From positions 186,001-250,000 of the forward strand of contig NZ_BAAAFH010000003.1 in the NCBI RefSeq assembly GCF_039523435.1: 64,000 nt of DNA, in the 5' to 3' direction. A model generated the notes under the pieces. The model did not search any database and was not told the origin of the DNA. It worked only from the letters and a program-made list of their open reading frames with translations. The DNA comes from Wandonia haliotis (lineage in GTDB: Bacteria > Bacteroidota > Bacteroidia > Flavobacteriales_D > Crocinitomicaceae). Both the position numbers and the translations under genes were made by a program. The first letter of the stretch is position 1. The number at the start of each line of letters is the position of its first letter. Shown here in pieces: positions 52,171-62,400 of this stretch.

Positions 52171-53009
52171 CAAATATTTTAGAAGCAATCTACAATATCG
52201 TAAATCAAAAGAATTTTGAAATACGTGCAATGTATTCAGGTAGAAATCGAGCAAACGGAATGGGAGACGCTCTTGAAAACTACATCAAAGATGCCTTTGC
52301 AGGAACTTTTGGAGTTTCTGACGAATTGCATAAAATGCAAACCTATAATCAAAAATTCTCTTGGTTAGGCTCACAAAACAATCCGCCAGATATAATGATA
52401 AAGGGTGGAGATGCAATTGAGGTTAAGAAAACACAAAGTTCAAGTTCAAGTTTGGCATTAAACAGTAGTTATCCAAAAACGGATTTAAGACACACAAGTC
52501 CAATGATTACAAAAGAATGCAAAGAGTGTGAAGATTGGATCGTTAAAGATTTGATTTATTGTGTTGGGCATACAACTGATACAAGTTTAAAATCTTTGTG
52601 GATGGTTTATGGTAATTCTTATGCAGCCAAACACGAAACCTACCAAAGAATTAAAACGACAATTTCAAGCGGAATTAAAACAATTCCAGATGTTGTTTTT
52701 GCAGACACTAAAGAATTAGGACGAGTAAATCAAGTTGACCCATTGGGGATTACAAATTTGAGAATTAGAGGAATGTGGCAAATCGAAAATCCAAGGAAAG
52801 TATTTAATTATTTACATGAACCAACCGAGAAAGATTTTGAATTGGTTTGCATAATTCCAACTGAAAAATATAATAATTTCCCGAAAGACAGTAGAACAAA
52901 ACTTGAAGAACTAAAAGAAAATGGATTTAGCATTGAAAACAAACAAATAAAAGACCCGAATAATCCTGCTAAATTAATGGACTGTAAACTTATAAAACTT
53001 TTGGTGTGA
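52167..53009 (+). CDS. Type II restriction endonuclease, NgoPII family
   Basis: A 280-residue nuclease matching the NgoPII pattern: NRANGMGDALENYIKDAF, then NPPDIMIKGGDAIEVKKTQ with a PD...ExK active site (Asp75, Glu85, Lys87), LALNSSYPKTDLRHT, and TKELGRVNQVDPLGITNLRI. NgoPII-type enzymes cut GGCC, in agreement with the HaeIII-like methylase before it. Overlaps both neighbours by four bases. Confidence 0.9.
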   Translation: MTNILEAIYNIVNQKNFEIRAMYSGRNRANGMGDALENYIKDAFAGTFGVSDELHKMQTYNQKFSWLGSQNNPPDIMIKGGDAIEVKKTQSSSSSLALNSSYPKTDLRHTSPMITKECKECEDWIVKDLIYCVGHTTDTSLKSLWMVYGNSYAAKHETYQRIKTTISSGIKTIPDVVFADTKELGRVNQVDPLGITNLRIRGMWQIENPRKVFNYLHEPTEKDFELVCIIPTEKYNNFPKDSRTKLEELKENGFSIENKQIKDPNNPAKLMDCKLIKLLV

Positions 53010-54490
53010 AACTAAAAAACCTCCATCTAGAAAATTTTAGACATTGTGAAAATACTGTCATTGAATTTGGTAACAAAATTACTGTAATATCTGGTCAAAA
53101 TGGAACAGGAAAATCATCCATTCTAGGATGGATTGCACAACTTTGTGATTTTAAAGAAAAATTCAAGAGACTGAATGGAGAATACTTTAAAGAAGACTTT
53201 AGTAAAGTTTTCCGTTTTTGCCCTGAAAAAGATTATCCATACAACTACAAAGTAAAATTTGAATATGATGATGGTGGTCTTGTCCTAAATGAAAAGATAA
53301 TAAAGACAAGGTTTTTAGAGGCAAGTAAAACAGCAAAATCAAGATACCGTACTGATTTTGATGGCAGAGGAAATGCAATTGATTTCCCGGTTATATATTT
53401 AGGATTGAGAAGGCTTATTCCTTTAGCAACAGAAGGAAATATTAAACTTGAAACACATAATTTATCAAGTAAAAATGCGAATTATTATTCAGCACTATCC
53501 AAAGAAATTCTAATACTTAATGACGATAAAATAAAAGCAGAATCTGTTAAATCGCTAAATAAAAAAGTGTTGGCAATGAAAACGGGTAACTATGGTCATC
53601 TTGGCAATTCTGCAGGTCAGGATAATATTGGGCAAATACTATCTGCTTTAATGTCATATGAAACACTTAAAGAACATCAAGGAAAAGATTATAAAGGTGG
53701 TATTCTATTGATAGACGAAATTGACGCTACTCTATATGCTGGCTCGCAAACTAAACTGATTGATAATTTGTTTAAAGCGACCAACAATTTAGACTTACAA
53801 ATAATTTTCACGACTCATTCCCTAGAAATTTTAGAGCATCTTAAAGATAAATTAGGTCAAGACACGATCGTGAACTATTTAAAAATAGATGATGGTAAAG
53901 TTAATAATGTAATAAATCCAACATTTGAATATATATCTAACAAGATTAAAGTACAGATTGGAGAAAAGGAAAAAGTTAGTAAAACACCTTTCATCTGTGA
54001 GGACAAAGTAGCTGAATATTGGATTAAAAACTTGTTAAATGGGTCTGATTTGAAAAACTTAATTTCTGTAGAAAAAGGACCTTTTCCATTTGGAAGTATG
54101 ATTAATATGGCAGAATCAAATCACAATATTTTCAAAAATGTAAGGTTTGTATTAGATGGTGATGTAAAAAATAATTTGAAGGGTAAAAAAACACCTCCCA
54201 AAACAGTATTTCTTCCTGATAATTGCCGACCAGAAACAATTATGTACAATTTTATCTACAGCCTACCCGACACAGATGCTTTTTGGGATGATCTAAATAA
54301 TTTCACCAAACAAGTTTGCTTTGCTGATTATAGAAATGGTAAAGACAAAGGTGTCGTTAAAAGATGGCTTGAAGACATAAGATGGAAACCTTATTTTGGA
54401 ACTGGATATGCTAAATTGTTTAACCGTTGGAAAAAAGATAACAAAGATGAAGTAGAAAATTTTCAAAATGAAATAAGGAAAATTATTTAG
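53006..54490 (+). CDS. ABC-type ATPase with TOPRIM-like end (OLD-like), fourth gene of the R-M operon
   Basis: A 494-residue protein starting at GTG in a GTGA overlap with the endonuclease gene. It has Walker A GQNGTGKSS (30-38), Walker B ILLIDEIDATLY near 233-244 and TTHSLE near 270, typical of OLD/RecF-like ATPases. The C-terminal part has FICEDK (about 329-334) and FVLDGDVKN (about 380-388), spaced like the acidic residues of a TOPRIM nuclease. It is probably a defence nuclease or an accessory of the restriction system. The pairing with an NgoPII system is unusual to me. Confidence 0.7.
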   Translation: MKLKNLHLENFRHCENTVIEFGNKITVISGQNGTGKSSILGWIAQLCDFKEKFKRLNGEYFKEDFSKVFRFCPEKDYPYNYKVKFEYDDGGLVLNEKIIKTRFLEASKTAKSRYRTDFDGRGNAIDFPVIYLGLRRLIPLATEGNIKLETHNLSSKNANYYSALSKEILILNDDKIKAESVKSLNKKVLAMKTGNYGHLGNSAGQDNIGQILSALMSYETLKEHQGKDYKGGILLIDEIDATLYAGSQTKLIDNLFKATNNLDLQIIFTTHSLEILEHLKDKLGQDTIVNYLKIDDGKVNNVINPTFEYISNKIKVQIGEKEKVSKTPFICEDKVAEYWIKNLLNGSDLKNLISVEKGPFPFGSMINMAESNHNIFKNVRFVLDGDVKNNLKGKKTPPKTVFLPDNCRPETIMYNFIYSLPDTDAFWDDLNNFTKQVCFADYRNGKDKGVVKRWLEDIRWKPYFGTGYAKLFNRWKKDNKDEVENFQNEIRKII

Positions 54491-54581
54491 CTAAAGTCAT
54501 ACCTATTGTCAAGTCGCTCAAAGCCAACCACACGAACCAAAACTTGTCAAAGAGTATGTCTACAAACACTAAAAAAATAAA

Positions 54582-54652
54582 GCACGACAACACAACAAAA
54601 TGTATAGTGCATACCCCTACGGGATACGCACCATACACAAACCGTTGCATGC
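54582..54652. repeat. Nested palindrome B (attC-like element)
   Basis: Inner arms 54601-54617 and 54621-54637 pair at 14 of 17 positions around a TAC loop (TGTATAGTGC... against ...GCACCATACA). Outer arms GCACGACAAC (54582-54591) and GTTGCATGC (54644-54652) make a weaker second pair. The layout and outer-arm sequence resemble palindrome A, four kilobases upstream. Confidence 0.55.
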
Positions 54653-54683
54653 AACTTGCTTACGTTACCAAGATTTGGTATAT

Positions 54684-54914
54684 ATGATTAAAATAAACCC
54701 CGAAAGGGGAAAAACACATCAATATCACTCGGAAATCATTAAAGAAGAAGTGAAATCTGGAAGGTACGGTTCTGGAAGCGAAGTTATTCGTTCTGCTTTA
54801 AGAGTTTTAGGAAGAGAATTAATTAAAGCTCTCGAAATTGGAGAACAAAGCGGATTTGTTGAAAATTTTGATCCAAAACAAAACCTGGAAGAATTGCATC
54901 GCCAGTATTTATGA
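54684..54914 (+). CDS. parD: ParD-type antitoxin
   Basis: The start at MIKINPERGKTHQYHSEIIK (76 residues) is chosen; the longer frame runs back through the palindrome. The family pattern VKSGRYGSGSEVIRSALRVL and KALEIGEQSGFVENF is clear. ParD is the ribbon-helix-helix antitoxin of a ParDE pair. The partner toxin gene overlaps by four bases but is broken, so this antitoxin is an orphan. Confidence 0.85.
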   Translation: MIKINPERGKTHQYHSEIIKEEVKSGRYGSGSEVIRSALRVLGRELIKALEIGEQSGFVENFDPKQNLEELHRQYL

Positions 54915-55054
54915 GTAAAACAATTACCGAATAAGTCAAGAGGTGAAATGACTTGAGGAAAATCTGGGCTTACACACTAAATAAATGGTCGAAAGAACAA
55001 GCTGATAGGTATTACGACTTAATAATTGCGGAGATTGAATTCACACTTCGGTAA
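54911..55054 (+). pseudogene. parE: Broken ParE toxin gene
   Basis: Starts with ATG overlapping the parD stop (ATGA). The frame reads MSKTITE, then has stops TAA and TGA, and continues in frame as LRKIWAYTLNKWSKEQADRY to a stop at 55052-55054. The middle makes sense one frame over (LPNKSRGEMT), pointing to compensating frameshifts. The C-terminal half of ParE is missing. A functional toxin is not expected. Confidence 0.75.
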
Positions 55055-55157
55055 TCAAAGCTTTTGTTTTTTTGTATCTTGCTTACAGTGTTGCTGTTTA
55101 ATCCCGAAAAAGAAAAAATTGCAGTTGATTTTAATGTTTTGTTTTTTACATAAGGAC

Positions 55158-55577
55158 ATGAGCTTGAGACGACAAATAGTTATATTAAAAATGATTGTGC
55201 TTATGACGGGTTTGGCTGCATACGGACAAACAGAAACGAACGAATGTGATACTATATATGAGTTTGCAGAGACTATGCCAAAATATGGACAAGAAGACTC
55301 AGAGTTGATGGAATATTTTAACAAAAACGTGGTAACAGTTCTTTCTGATTGCTATGAAAGGGAAGCTATTCTTATTTCAAGAATATATGCTATACTCACA
55401 ATCTCTCGTGAAGGAAATGTTATAGATGTAGAGTTTAAAAAACTTCATGCAACAGAAGAATGTAGAGAGTTTTTAAAGGAAAAAATTCTAAAAATGAAGG
55501 GTTGGACTTCTGCAAAACAAGGAAATAGAAAGGTTTGTTGTAGATTCAAATGGCCGATTACTATTAATTTGAAATAA
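55158..55577 (+). CDS. Exported TonB-like C-terminal domain protein
   Basis: The start at MSLRRQIVILKM is chosen (139 residues), giving a signal peptide ending in AAYGQ. The body resembles a TonB C-terminal domain: ILISRIYAILTISREGNVID, then CREFLKEKILKMKGWTSAKQ and CCRFKWPITINL. Such proteins occur widely in Bacteroidota; a periplasmic role is likely, but the partner is unknown. Confidence 0.65.
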   Translation: MSLRRQIVILKMIVLMTGLAAYGQTETNECDTIYEFAETMPKYGQEDSELMEYFNKNVVTVLSDCYEREAILISRIYAILTISREGNVIDVEFKKLHATEECREFLKEKILKMKGWTSAKQGNRKVCCRFKWPITINLK

Positions 55578-55624
55578 GAATCAATTAGTACTGTTTTTAA
55601 CGGGATTATTACACCAAAAACAAC

Positions 55625-55990
55625 ATGAAAACAACCCCTGAACACAATGAACGAATAGCGAAGCTGACATTTGCGTCGGTGTATCCACATTATGTTACAA
55701 AAGTTGAGAAAAAAGGAAGGACACAAGAAGAGCTACATCAGGTAATAGAGTGGCTGACGGGGTTTGATACGATGAAGCTGGAAGAACTCATCGACCGGAA
55801 AGTAACCTTTGAAACCTTTTTCGAAATGGCAACATTGAATCCGAATGCTAACCGGATAACAGGAATTATCTGCGGCTATCGGATAGAAGAAATTGAAAAC
55901 CCACTCACGAAACAGGTTCGTTATCTGGACAAATTGGTGGATGAATTAGCAAAGGGTAAAAAAATGGAAAAAATCCTGAGAACGGTTTAA
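55625..55990 (+). CDS. DUF2200 family protein
   Basis: A 121-residue soluble protein with the DUF2200 pattern (FASVYPHYVTKVEKKGRTQE; EVIEWLTGFD-like VIEWLTGFDTMKLEELI; NPNANRITGIICGYRIEEIE). Members are often called DNA-binding of unknown function. Stands alone. Confidence 0.85.
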   Translation: MKTTPEHNERIAKLTFASVYPHYVTKVEKKGRTQEELHQVIEWLTGFDTMKLEELIDRKVTFETFFEMATLNPNANRITGIICGYRIEEIENPLTKQVRYLDKLVDELAKGKKMEKILRTV

Positions 55991-56085
55991 GAGAGAAAGA
56001 TCAGATTATAGATAAAATTAACATGATTCCGGTCAGGAATCCCCAAAGTCTGCAAAACAAACTACGATACTCCGCTGAAAGATGG

Positions 56086-56093
56086 TAAATTTG
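56086..56093 (+). promoter_or_regulatory. -7 element before the LytTR gene
   Basis: TAAATTTG exactly fits TAnnTTTG, 32 bases before the ATG at 56125. No TTG is seen at the expected upstream distance. Confidence 0.45.
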
Positions 56094-56124
56094 CCGCGCA
56101 CGAGTAAGTTGAGATAAAAATCAG

Positions 56125-57012
56125 ATGCGGAAGATTACAGAGATACTGACAAGACCCTACCCCTATTTATTTTCCACCCGTAGAAACATAATGATAGCAT
56201 TGGCTGTCGGACTGCTTGTAGCGGGAATTAATTTTGCGGGAATTCAGCAAAGTACACTGGATGTATACCGATTTGGCAAATTAACGGTTATTGCGCTTGC
56301 AGGAGTGACAACCTGTGTTGGAATTCTGCTCGTTATAGAAGGATTACCCCGGTTGGTTTTCTCCCAACGTGTTAAAGAAAACTGGACGACAGGAAAGGAA
56401 TTTCTGCTGGTTGTATTCCTTTTGATAGTAATCGCCTTTTTGAACAACCTTGTTTTTTTCTCAATTACACGAAATACTAGTTTGGTAGACTATTCGGATC
56501 ATTTGTTGAATTCCATTTATTTTGCTGTTCTTATCGGGAGTGTTCCGACAGCTCTGATTATCTGGCTCAACTATACAATTATCCTTCGCAGAAATCTTGC
56601 AGCGGTTAACTCCTACAATCTACAACTACAGGATCGACTGAGCAAACCGGTAAACACCCTGTCAGAACAATTGGTTAGAATTCCCACACAAAACAAAAAT
56701 GAGATACTGGAATTCGATGTGTATCAATTTTTGTACGCCCGTTCGGAAGGCAATTACCTGGAGGTATACATGCTTATGCCCGAAGAAGTCAAGAGAATCG
56801 TTTGTCGTCTTTCTTTACAGCAGTTGGCAACGGATTTGGAAGAATACACGTTTCTATTTTCTCCGCATCGTTCTTTTTTGATCAATATGCGACACATCGT
56901 ATCTACTTCGGGGAATGCGCGAAATTATCGGGTACAGTTGAAAAACGTTGATGTAGAAATTCCGGTTTCACGTACAAAATTTGAAGCCTTTAATACAGCT
57001 TTTGAAAACTAA
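56125..57012 (+). CDS. Membrane-bound LytTR transcriptional regulator
   Basis: A 295-residue protein with four membrane helices in the first ~150 residues (IMIALAVGLLVAGINFAGI; LLVVFLLIVIAFLNNLVFF) and a C-terminal LytTR DNA-binding domain (about 200-293; FLYARSEGNYLEVYM, FLFSPHRSFLINMRHIVSTS, VEIPVSRTKFEAF). It presumably senses a membrane or envelope signal. Target genes are unknown. Confidence 0.88.
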   Translation: MRKITEILTRPYPYLFSTRRNIMIALAVGLLVAGINFAGIQQSTLDVYRFGKLTVIALAGVTTCVGILLVIEGLPRLVFSQRVKENWTTGKEFLLVVFLLIVIAFLNNLVFFSITRNTSLVDYSDHLLNSIYFAVLIGSVPTALIIWLNYTIILRRNLAAVNSYNLQLQDRLSKPVNTLSEQLVRIPTQNKNEILEFDVYQFLYARSEGNYLEVYMLMPEEVKRIVCRLSLQQLATDLEEYTFLFSPHRSFLINMRHIVSTSGNARNYRVQLKNVDVEIPVSRTKFEAFNTAFEN

Positions 57013-57048
57013 AAAGCGCCTTCCTCAGGAGAAGAAAGCGCCTTTTAC
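57013..57048. terminator. Bidirectional terminator between convergent genes
   Basis: An imperfect stem formed by GCGCCTTCCTC and GAGAAGAAAGCGC, with A-rich left and T-rich right flanks, fills the gap between the LytTR stop and the minus-strand stop at 57053. Confidence 0.55.
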
Positions 57049-57052
57049 CGGG

Positions 57053-57670
57053 CTAGTTGAAATAATAACCAAAACCAATTGAAGGAAGGAATCTGGAGTC
57101 AAAATCGGCGAGTCGGGATCTTCCGCCGTCCAAAACCCCTTTCAGCGACAGCCAGGCTTCACACTTGATACTGAATTGCCGGATACGTACCCCAATAGAT
57201 TGAGAGATTCCGTAATCAAAATACGTGTAATGATGTTTAAATGTCCTCTCGTGATTATCAAAGTCGGTTTTCCAGGTACCCTTTGAAAAGGTGTGCGTTA
57301 CACCGGCATACGGTTCAACACCAATAAAAAAGTGTTTTTTCCGAAACGGGTACAGGAGTAGTTCACTGACAAAGTAGGCGCCCCCATCCAGTGTAAAACC
57401 ATCTACATATTCGGTAAACCGGTTGGAGCTTTCCTGCAAGTAGCTGTGACGTGACGCAATACCCATGAACCATTCGAGATGTTGTCCCGAATGAATCGCC
57501 CATTTGGCTTTTACGATACTCCCGAAATGTGATCCGTAACTGGTATTGATAAAGTCAGAGGAGAGTAAAAAATCAAGTTTGAAAGGATGTGACTTTCGTG
57601 TACTGTCGGTTTGTGCAGATACTCCGTAAGAGAATAAGGAAGTAAGTGCAATTACAATGAATTTTTTCAT
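57053..57670 (-). CDS. Putative outer-membrane beta-barrel protein
   Basis: The start MKKFIVIALTSLFSYGVSAQ is chosen (205 residues with signal peptide); the longer frame runs into the neighbouring esterase gene. Strand-like segments (HLEWFMGIASRHSYLQ; KHFFIGVEPYAGVTHTF; FLPSIGFGYYFN with terminal aromatic) indicate a small barrel. It follows the esterase gene by ten bases. Confidence 0.65.
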   Translation of the reverse strand: MKKFIVIALTSLFSYGVSAQTDSTRKSHPFKLDFLLSSDFINTSYGSHFGSIVKAKWAIHSGQHLEWFMGIASRHSYLQESSNRFTEYVDGFTLDGGAYFVSELLLYPFRKKHFFIGVEPYAGVTHTFSKGTWKTDFDNHERTFKHHYTYFDYGISQSIGVRIRQFSIKCEAWLSLKGVLDGGRSRLADFDSRFLPSIGFGYYFN

Positions 57671-57680
57671 GTTTGTGTGA

Positions 57681-58490
57681 TTAAGGGATGAGCGATAAAC
57701 CATTTTCGAAGCTGACAATCGGACTGTTCCGGTGAGAAGTGTTTTCCAGTTTTTCGTACTGAAAATGTAAACTGTCATAATCCCGGAGAAAAAGCTGTTC
57801 AGTAAATGCACCAAAAGCAAGATTCATTGACGCCCCTTCCAGATCCCCCATGGTCATATACAAATTCCCGGGTAAAGCCCCGGATTGTTTCGAATAGGCT
57901 TCTTCCGACTGAAACAAATAAGCATTATACCACATCAGATTCGGACTCGCAGCGATAATGGTTGTAAAAGGATGTTCAATATCCTGCTGAAGGAACACAT
58001 ACGTACTGAAAAATCCCCCCAGAGAATGTCCGTACAAGGTTCGGCTTTTAACGGGAATACCCAATTCCGTTTCAACGTTGGGAATAAGTTCTTCTGTCAG
58101 GCAGATCAAAAAGTTCTTTCCCCCTCCGGATTCTCCCGGGAAGTCCGGATCAGCCGGATAGGAGAAGTCCCGTCCTCTCAGGTTTTTACCCTTATAGCCG
58201 ATTCCAACAACAATGTGATCGGTCTTTCCCGTTTTATGAATGACTTCGGCAGCTTCCCGCAGATAGTCGTCACCATCCAGAAGATAGATCATTTTTGCCG
58301 GAGTTGCCGGATTGTAGGTGTTGGGGATAACAGCCCTGATTGAATACGTTGTTTGCGTTTGTTGGGAGTACAGATCAAAAGCATGGATTTCTCCAAGTTC
58401 CGATAGTTTTTCTTTTTTGCACGAACTTAATGTCGCCATACCTAAAGCGAACACTAGAAACGAGCGATACAATTTTCCACCAGTTTTCAT
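57681..58490 (-). CDS. Alpha/beta-hydrolase esterase lipoprotein (IroE/EstD-like)
   Basis: A 269-residue protein with lipoprotein signal (FALGMATLSSC) and an esterase-D-like fold: IYLLDGDDYL, VVGIGYKG, the nucleophile elbow GHSLGG and a late HRNS that may supply the catalytic histidine. Acts in the envelope; substrate unknown. In operon with the barrel protein downstream. Confidence 0.82.
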   Translation of the reverse strand: MKTGGKLYRSFLVFALGMATLSSCKKEKLSELGEIHAFDLYSQQTQTTYSIRAVIPNTYNPATPAKMIYLLDGDDYLREAAEVIHKTGKTDHIVVGIGYKGKNLRGRDFSYPADPDFPGESGGGKNFLICLTEELIPNVETELGIPVKSRTLYGHSLGGFFSTYVFLQQDIEHPFTTIIAASPNLMWYNAYLFQSEEAYSKQSGALPGNLYMTMGDLEGASMNLAFGAFTEQLFLRDYDSLHFQYEKLENTSHRNSPIVSFENGLSLIP

Positions 58491-58696
58491 ATTCTTTTTT
58501 TGAAATTAAATCTGGGGCAAAAGTAGAGAGGTGTCCGATGGTTTTTTTGCTGAAAACCTTACTATGGTGTGGAATGACGTGATTTTGGGATGAAATGGCA
58601 GGGAATGACTAAGCCTGTTTTTGTAGAGGTAAAAACAGAGGGTAAGAAAACGAACAATACCAGAATCCGTTAGCAGATCAAAACAAATATACTTTT

Positions 58697-59239
58697 TCAA
58701 AAAACAAGTCCGAGAGAGCCCCCAACGACATACTCCTGCTGTTTACTAAATTCATTAACAAGAGTAAAACCACAGTGAAAACCAAAAAAGAACTGGCCGA
58801 TTCTGAATTTCATTCCCGGTTGTATTTGTAATCGGTACAAGCTAGTCATATCCAGCGTGGAATAGAGATTTCGTTTCTGAAAAGCAACACCCTGTAAAAG
58901 GGTGGTATAAACGGACCATTTGAACTCCTCTTTGTTTATCATGTAAATACCACCACCGATTCCCAGCCGAAGTCGATTAAGACTTCCATAAAAACGGGCA
59001 TCTCCGCTCTGTTCTTCGAGTTTGTAAATACTATTTTGAGGTCCCAGTGTAAGTTCGCCGAAAACACGTTTATTTCCCATGCGGGCCATTATGTCAAAAG
59101 CAATTAATCCTACCGCTTCTTTTTTCGAAAAGGATTCGTGCTCTACCTGACATTGAAGCCCCATCCGGATAGTTTGGGAACGAAGTGTATACACCCCGGG
59201 TAACAGAAACACGACAAAAAGAAAAAGAAGCTTTTGCAT
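58697..59239 (-). CDS. Hypothetical exported, barrel-like protein
   Basis: A 180-residue protein with a signal peptide (MQKLLFLFVVFLLPGVYTL) and strand-like segments ending in YVVGGSLGLVF, as in outer-membrane barrels. Family not recognised. About 200 bases without a supported gene separate it from the esterase gene. Confidence 0.6.
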   Translation of the reverse strand: MQKLLFLFVVFLLPGVYTLRSQTIRMGLQCQVEHESFSKKEAVGLIAFDIMARMGNKRVFGELTLGPQNSIYKLEEQSGDARFYGSLNRLRLGIGGGIYMINKEEFKWSVYTTLLQGVAFQKRNLYSTLDMTSLYRLQIQPGMKFRIGQFFFGFHCGFTLVNEFSKQQEYVVGGSLGLVF

Positions 59240-59422
59240 TCTGGAAAAGTACTAATTTTCATAAAGAAAAGCGCAGAAGCACGTGCAGAAACGGAACATA
59301 AAATTCAGGTAATAGTGCTTTAACAAGGCTTAATACATATTCAAACAAGCGTAACCATTCGTTAATGAACGGTTGGTATGCATATTTCATCTTTGAAGTG
59401 AAATAATTAAAACACAATAAAG

Positions 59423-62400
59423 ATGAAAAAAGGTTACCTGGTGATTGCCATTGGTTTAATCACATTTTTACAATCGACAGGGGCTTTGGGACAAAATCCC
59501 GGATTGTTGATTTCCGAGTTTTTGCAAAACCCTTCGGGGACTGATTCACCCTATGAATATGTTGAGCTACTTGCGACAGATGATATTGATTTTTCGGTGA
59601 CACCTTATACAATTATCGTTACAAACAATGGAACTGCTCAGGCCGAAGGTTGGGTGACAGGTGGAACCTATACGTATGCATTTGAAATTTCTACAGGTAC
59701 GGTTAGTGTCGGAGATGTAGTTTATGTGGGAGGGACATTAATGGCTCCTGTAGGAACAAAGTTGCGGATGATCGACACGGGTGTTGATGGAGGAGACGGA
59801 GGAGTAGGTAACGCTACATCCAGTGGGGTAATTGGAAACGGAGGTGCCAATGCAGATGGAATAGGTGTGTTTAATGTTCCTGTTTCGTCGATTACATCTT
59901 CTACTGTCCCAACAGACGCTGTTTTTTTTGGTACAGGAATTGGTGCTGCTGAAGTAAATGGCGGAGCAGACGGATACGAGCTTCCGGTGAATGACCTGTA
60001 TAGCGGCGGAAAACTCACAGCTTCCAGCGCGTATGTTGTAGATGCCGATTTAACTGTGGCTTCGGGAATGTTTGACTTAACAACAAATACGTTTGTCATT
60101 CCACGAACATTCTCTTCAGGAACTGCTACTGAAACTTCCGAAATACTTTTTGGGAATGCTGCTCCCGTACAGATTGGTTTTGATGAAAACAACAGAACCG
60201 TAAACGAGGATGCCGGAACTATTTCGTTTACAATGACTCCGCTTAATGCTTCATCAAACCTGGCACAATTTGATTTGGAGATCGTTGGTTTTTCTACAGC
60301 AACAGATCAGTCGGATTTTTCAATTGCGCAAATGTCGTATACTATTCAACCCGGGGTAACCACTCCGATCACGGTGTCCGTAGAAATTCTGGAAGATCTT
60401 CTGGAAGAACAGTCAGAGTACATTACACTAACGATAGTAAATGAAAACAATGTACAGGTTAGCGGAAACCCTTCGATTACCCTATACATAACCGATAACG
60501 ACAGAATACTACCGGCTGCAACAAACGAAGTAAAACTTCAGTTGCTGACTAGCTTTTCGAATGGAGCAGAAGACCTTTCTTCGGCAGAGATTACAGCATA
60601 CGATGAAGGATCTTCTCAACTGTTTATTGCGAACAGCGTGGCAAACAACATTGATTTTGTAGATTTTCAGGATCCGTCAAATCCGGTTCTTGATTTTTCA
60701 TTCAATGTAGACTCAATTGGTGCTGTAAATAGTATCACTGCCTACAATGGAGTAGTAGTGGTTGCTTTAGAGAATCTTGATCCGCAACAAAACGGGTATT
60801 TACTTTTTCTGGATGCAGACGGTAACTGGTTAAATCGTATCGAAGTAGGAGCAATGCCGGACATGGTGACTTTCAACCATGCGAAAGATAAAATCCTGGT
60901 GGCAAACGAGGGAGAACCAAATGATGATTACACGACAGACCCGGAAGGAAGTATCAGTATTGTAGATTATTCAGCGGGAGCGGCTGCTCTTACACAATCA
61001 GATGTTACGATGATAACTTTCACAGCGTATAATGGTCAGGAAGCAACCCTTAGAAATCAGGGCATTCGTATTTTCGGACCGGGAGCATCCGCTTCTCAGG
61101 ATTTTGAACCGGAATACATTACCGTTTTGGAAAACGATGAGGTTGCTTATGTTTCCCTGCAGGAAAATAATGCACTGGCAGTACTTGATTTGGTAAACAT
61201 TACGGTAGAGGATATTCTGCCATTGGGTACTATAGACCACAGCCTTTTTGGTTTTGGTATGGATGTAAGTAATGTGACAGAAGGTATTAACATTGCTAAT
61301 TTCCCGGTAAAGGGAATGTTCCAGCCGGATGCCATCTCATCTATTACAATTGACGGGTCGTCTTATATCTTTACAGCCAACGAAGGAGACTCGCGTGATT
61401 ATGGCGGATATAGTGAAGAAGCGCGAATTAAAAACCTTGTGCTTGATCCGACTGTTTTCCTGGATGCAACGTTCTTACAAAGAGATGAAGTTTTGGGAAG
61501 ATTAAACACGACACTGGCAAATGGCGATGCGGATAATAACAACCAACACGAAGAAATTTACACCTACGGAACCCGTTCATTTAGTATTTGGGATGCGGAC
61601 GGAAACCTTGTTTTTGACAGCGGTGACTGGTTTGAACAAATTATTGCAGCAGATCCTGTCTTTGCAGAAATGTTTAATGCAAGTAATACGGGAATGAGTA
61701 CAAAGAACCGCTCAGATGATAAAGGTCCTGAACCGGAGGGAATCGAAACAGCATACATTAATGGAGTGCCTTTTGCCTTTGTTTCGTTGGAAAGAATAGG
61801 TGGAGTAATGTTGTTTACTATCAGTGACCCGACAGCTCCTCAATACTTAGGTTATTACAACAACCGGGATGTTGTTACCAACGGACCGGATAAAGGAGCA
61901 GAAGGTTTGCTTTATATCGAAGCAGATGCATCCCCGAATGGCAAGGCACTTTTGATTCTTTCCAACGAGGTTTCCAGTTCATTAACCATCTTCCAGGTAG
62001 AGACTTGTCAGGAGTTGTCAGGGTTGACAATTGCTACTACAGACGGAACGGACGAGTATTGTGAAGGATTTTCTACTGAAATCGTCGCGACATCTTCTTC
62101 TACTTTGGATTACCAGTGGAATCTTGATCATTCGGAAATATCCGGAGCAACAGAAAGCTCTCTGGAGGCTGATACACCGGGAGCCTATTCGGTTTCTTTT
62201 ACCAACACAGCTGAATCCTGTTCAGGAACAACAGCGGCATTGGATATTGAAGAATTGCCGGCTCCTGTTCCAACAATCACCAGTTCGGATGACGCACTTA
62301 CAACAGAGGTGTTTACTGGGTATGAATGGTATTTTGAAGGAAGTGCGCTTCCCGATTCGGATCAGCAGATCTGGACACCTACAGAAAACGGAGATTATAC

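Noticed and set aside
54600..54683. Upstream extension of ParD
   Set aside because: The extra 28 codons are the inner arms of palindrome B, and family members start at the MIKIN-like residue.
49653..55054. Integrative element using the CAT tRNA as attachment site
   Set aside because: No repeat of the tRNA 3' end was found further downstream by eye, and no integrase is present; the tRNA may just be a neighbour.
58506..58700. 64-aa minus-strand ORF
   Set aside because: Cysteine- and phenylalanine-rich shadow-like product with no signal or motif in an AT-rich gap; not supported.
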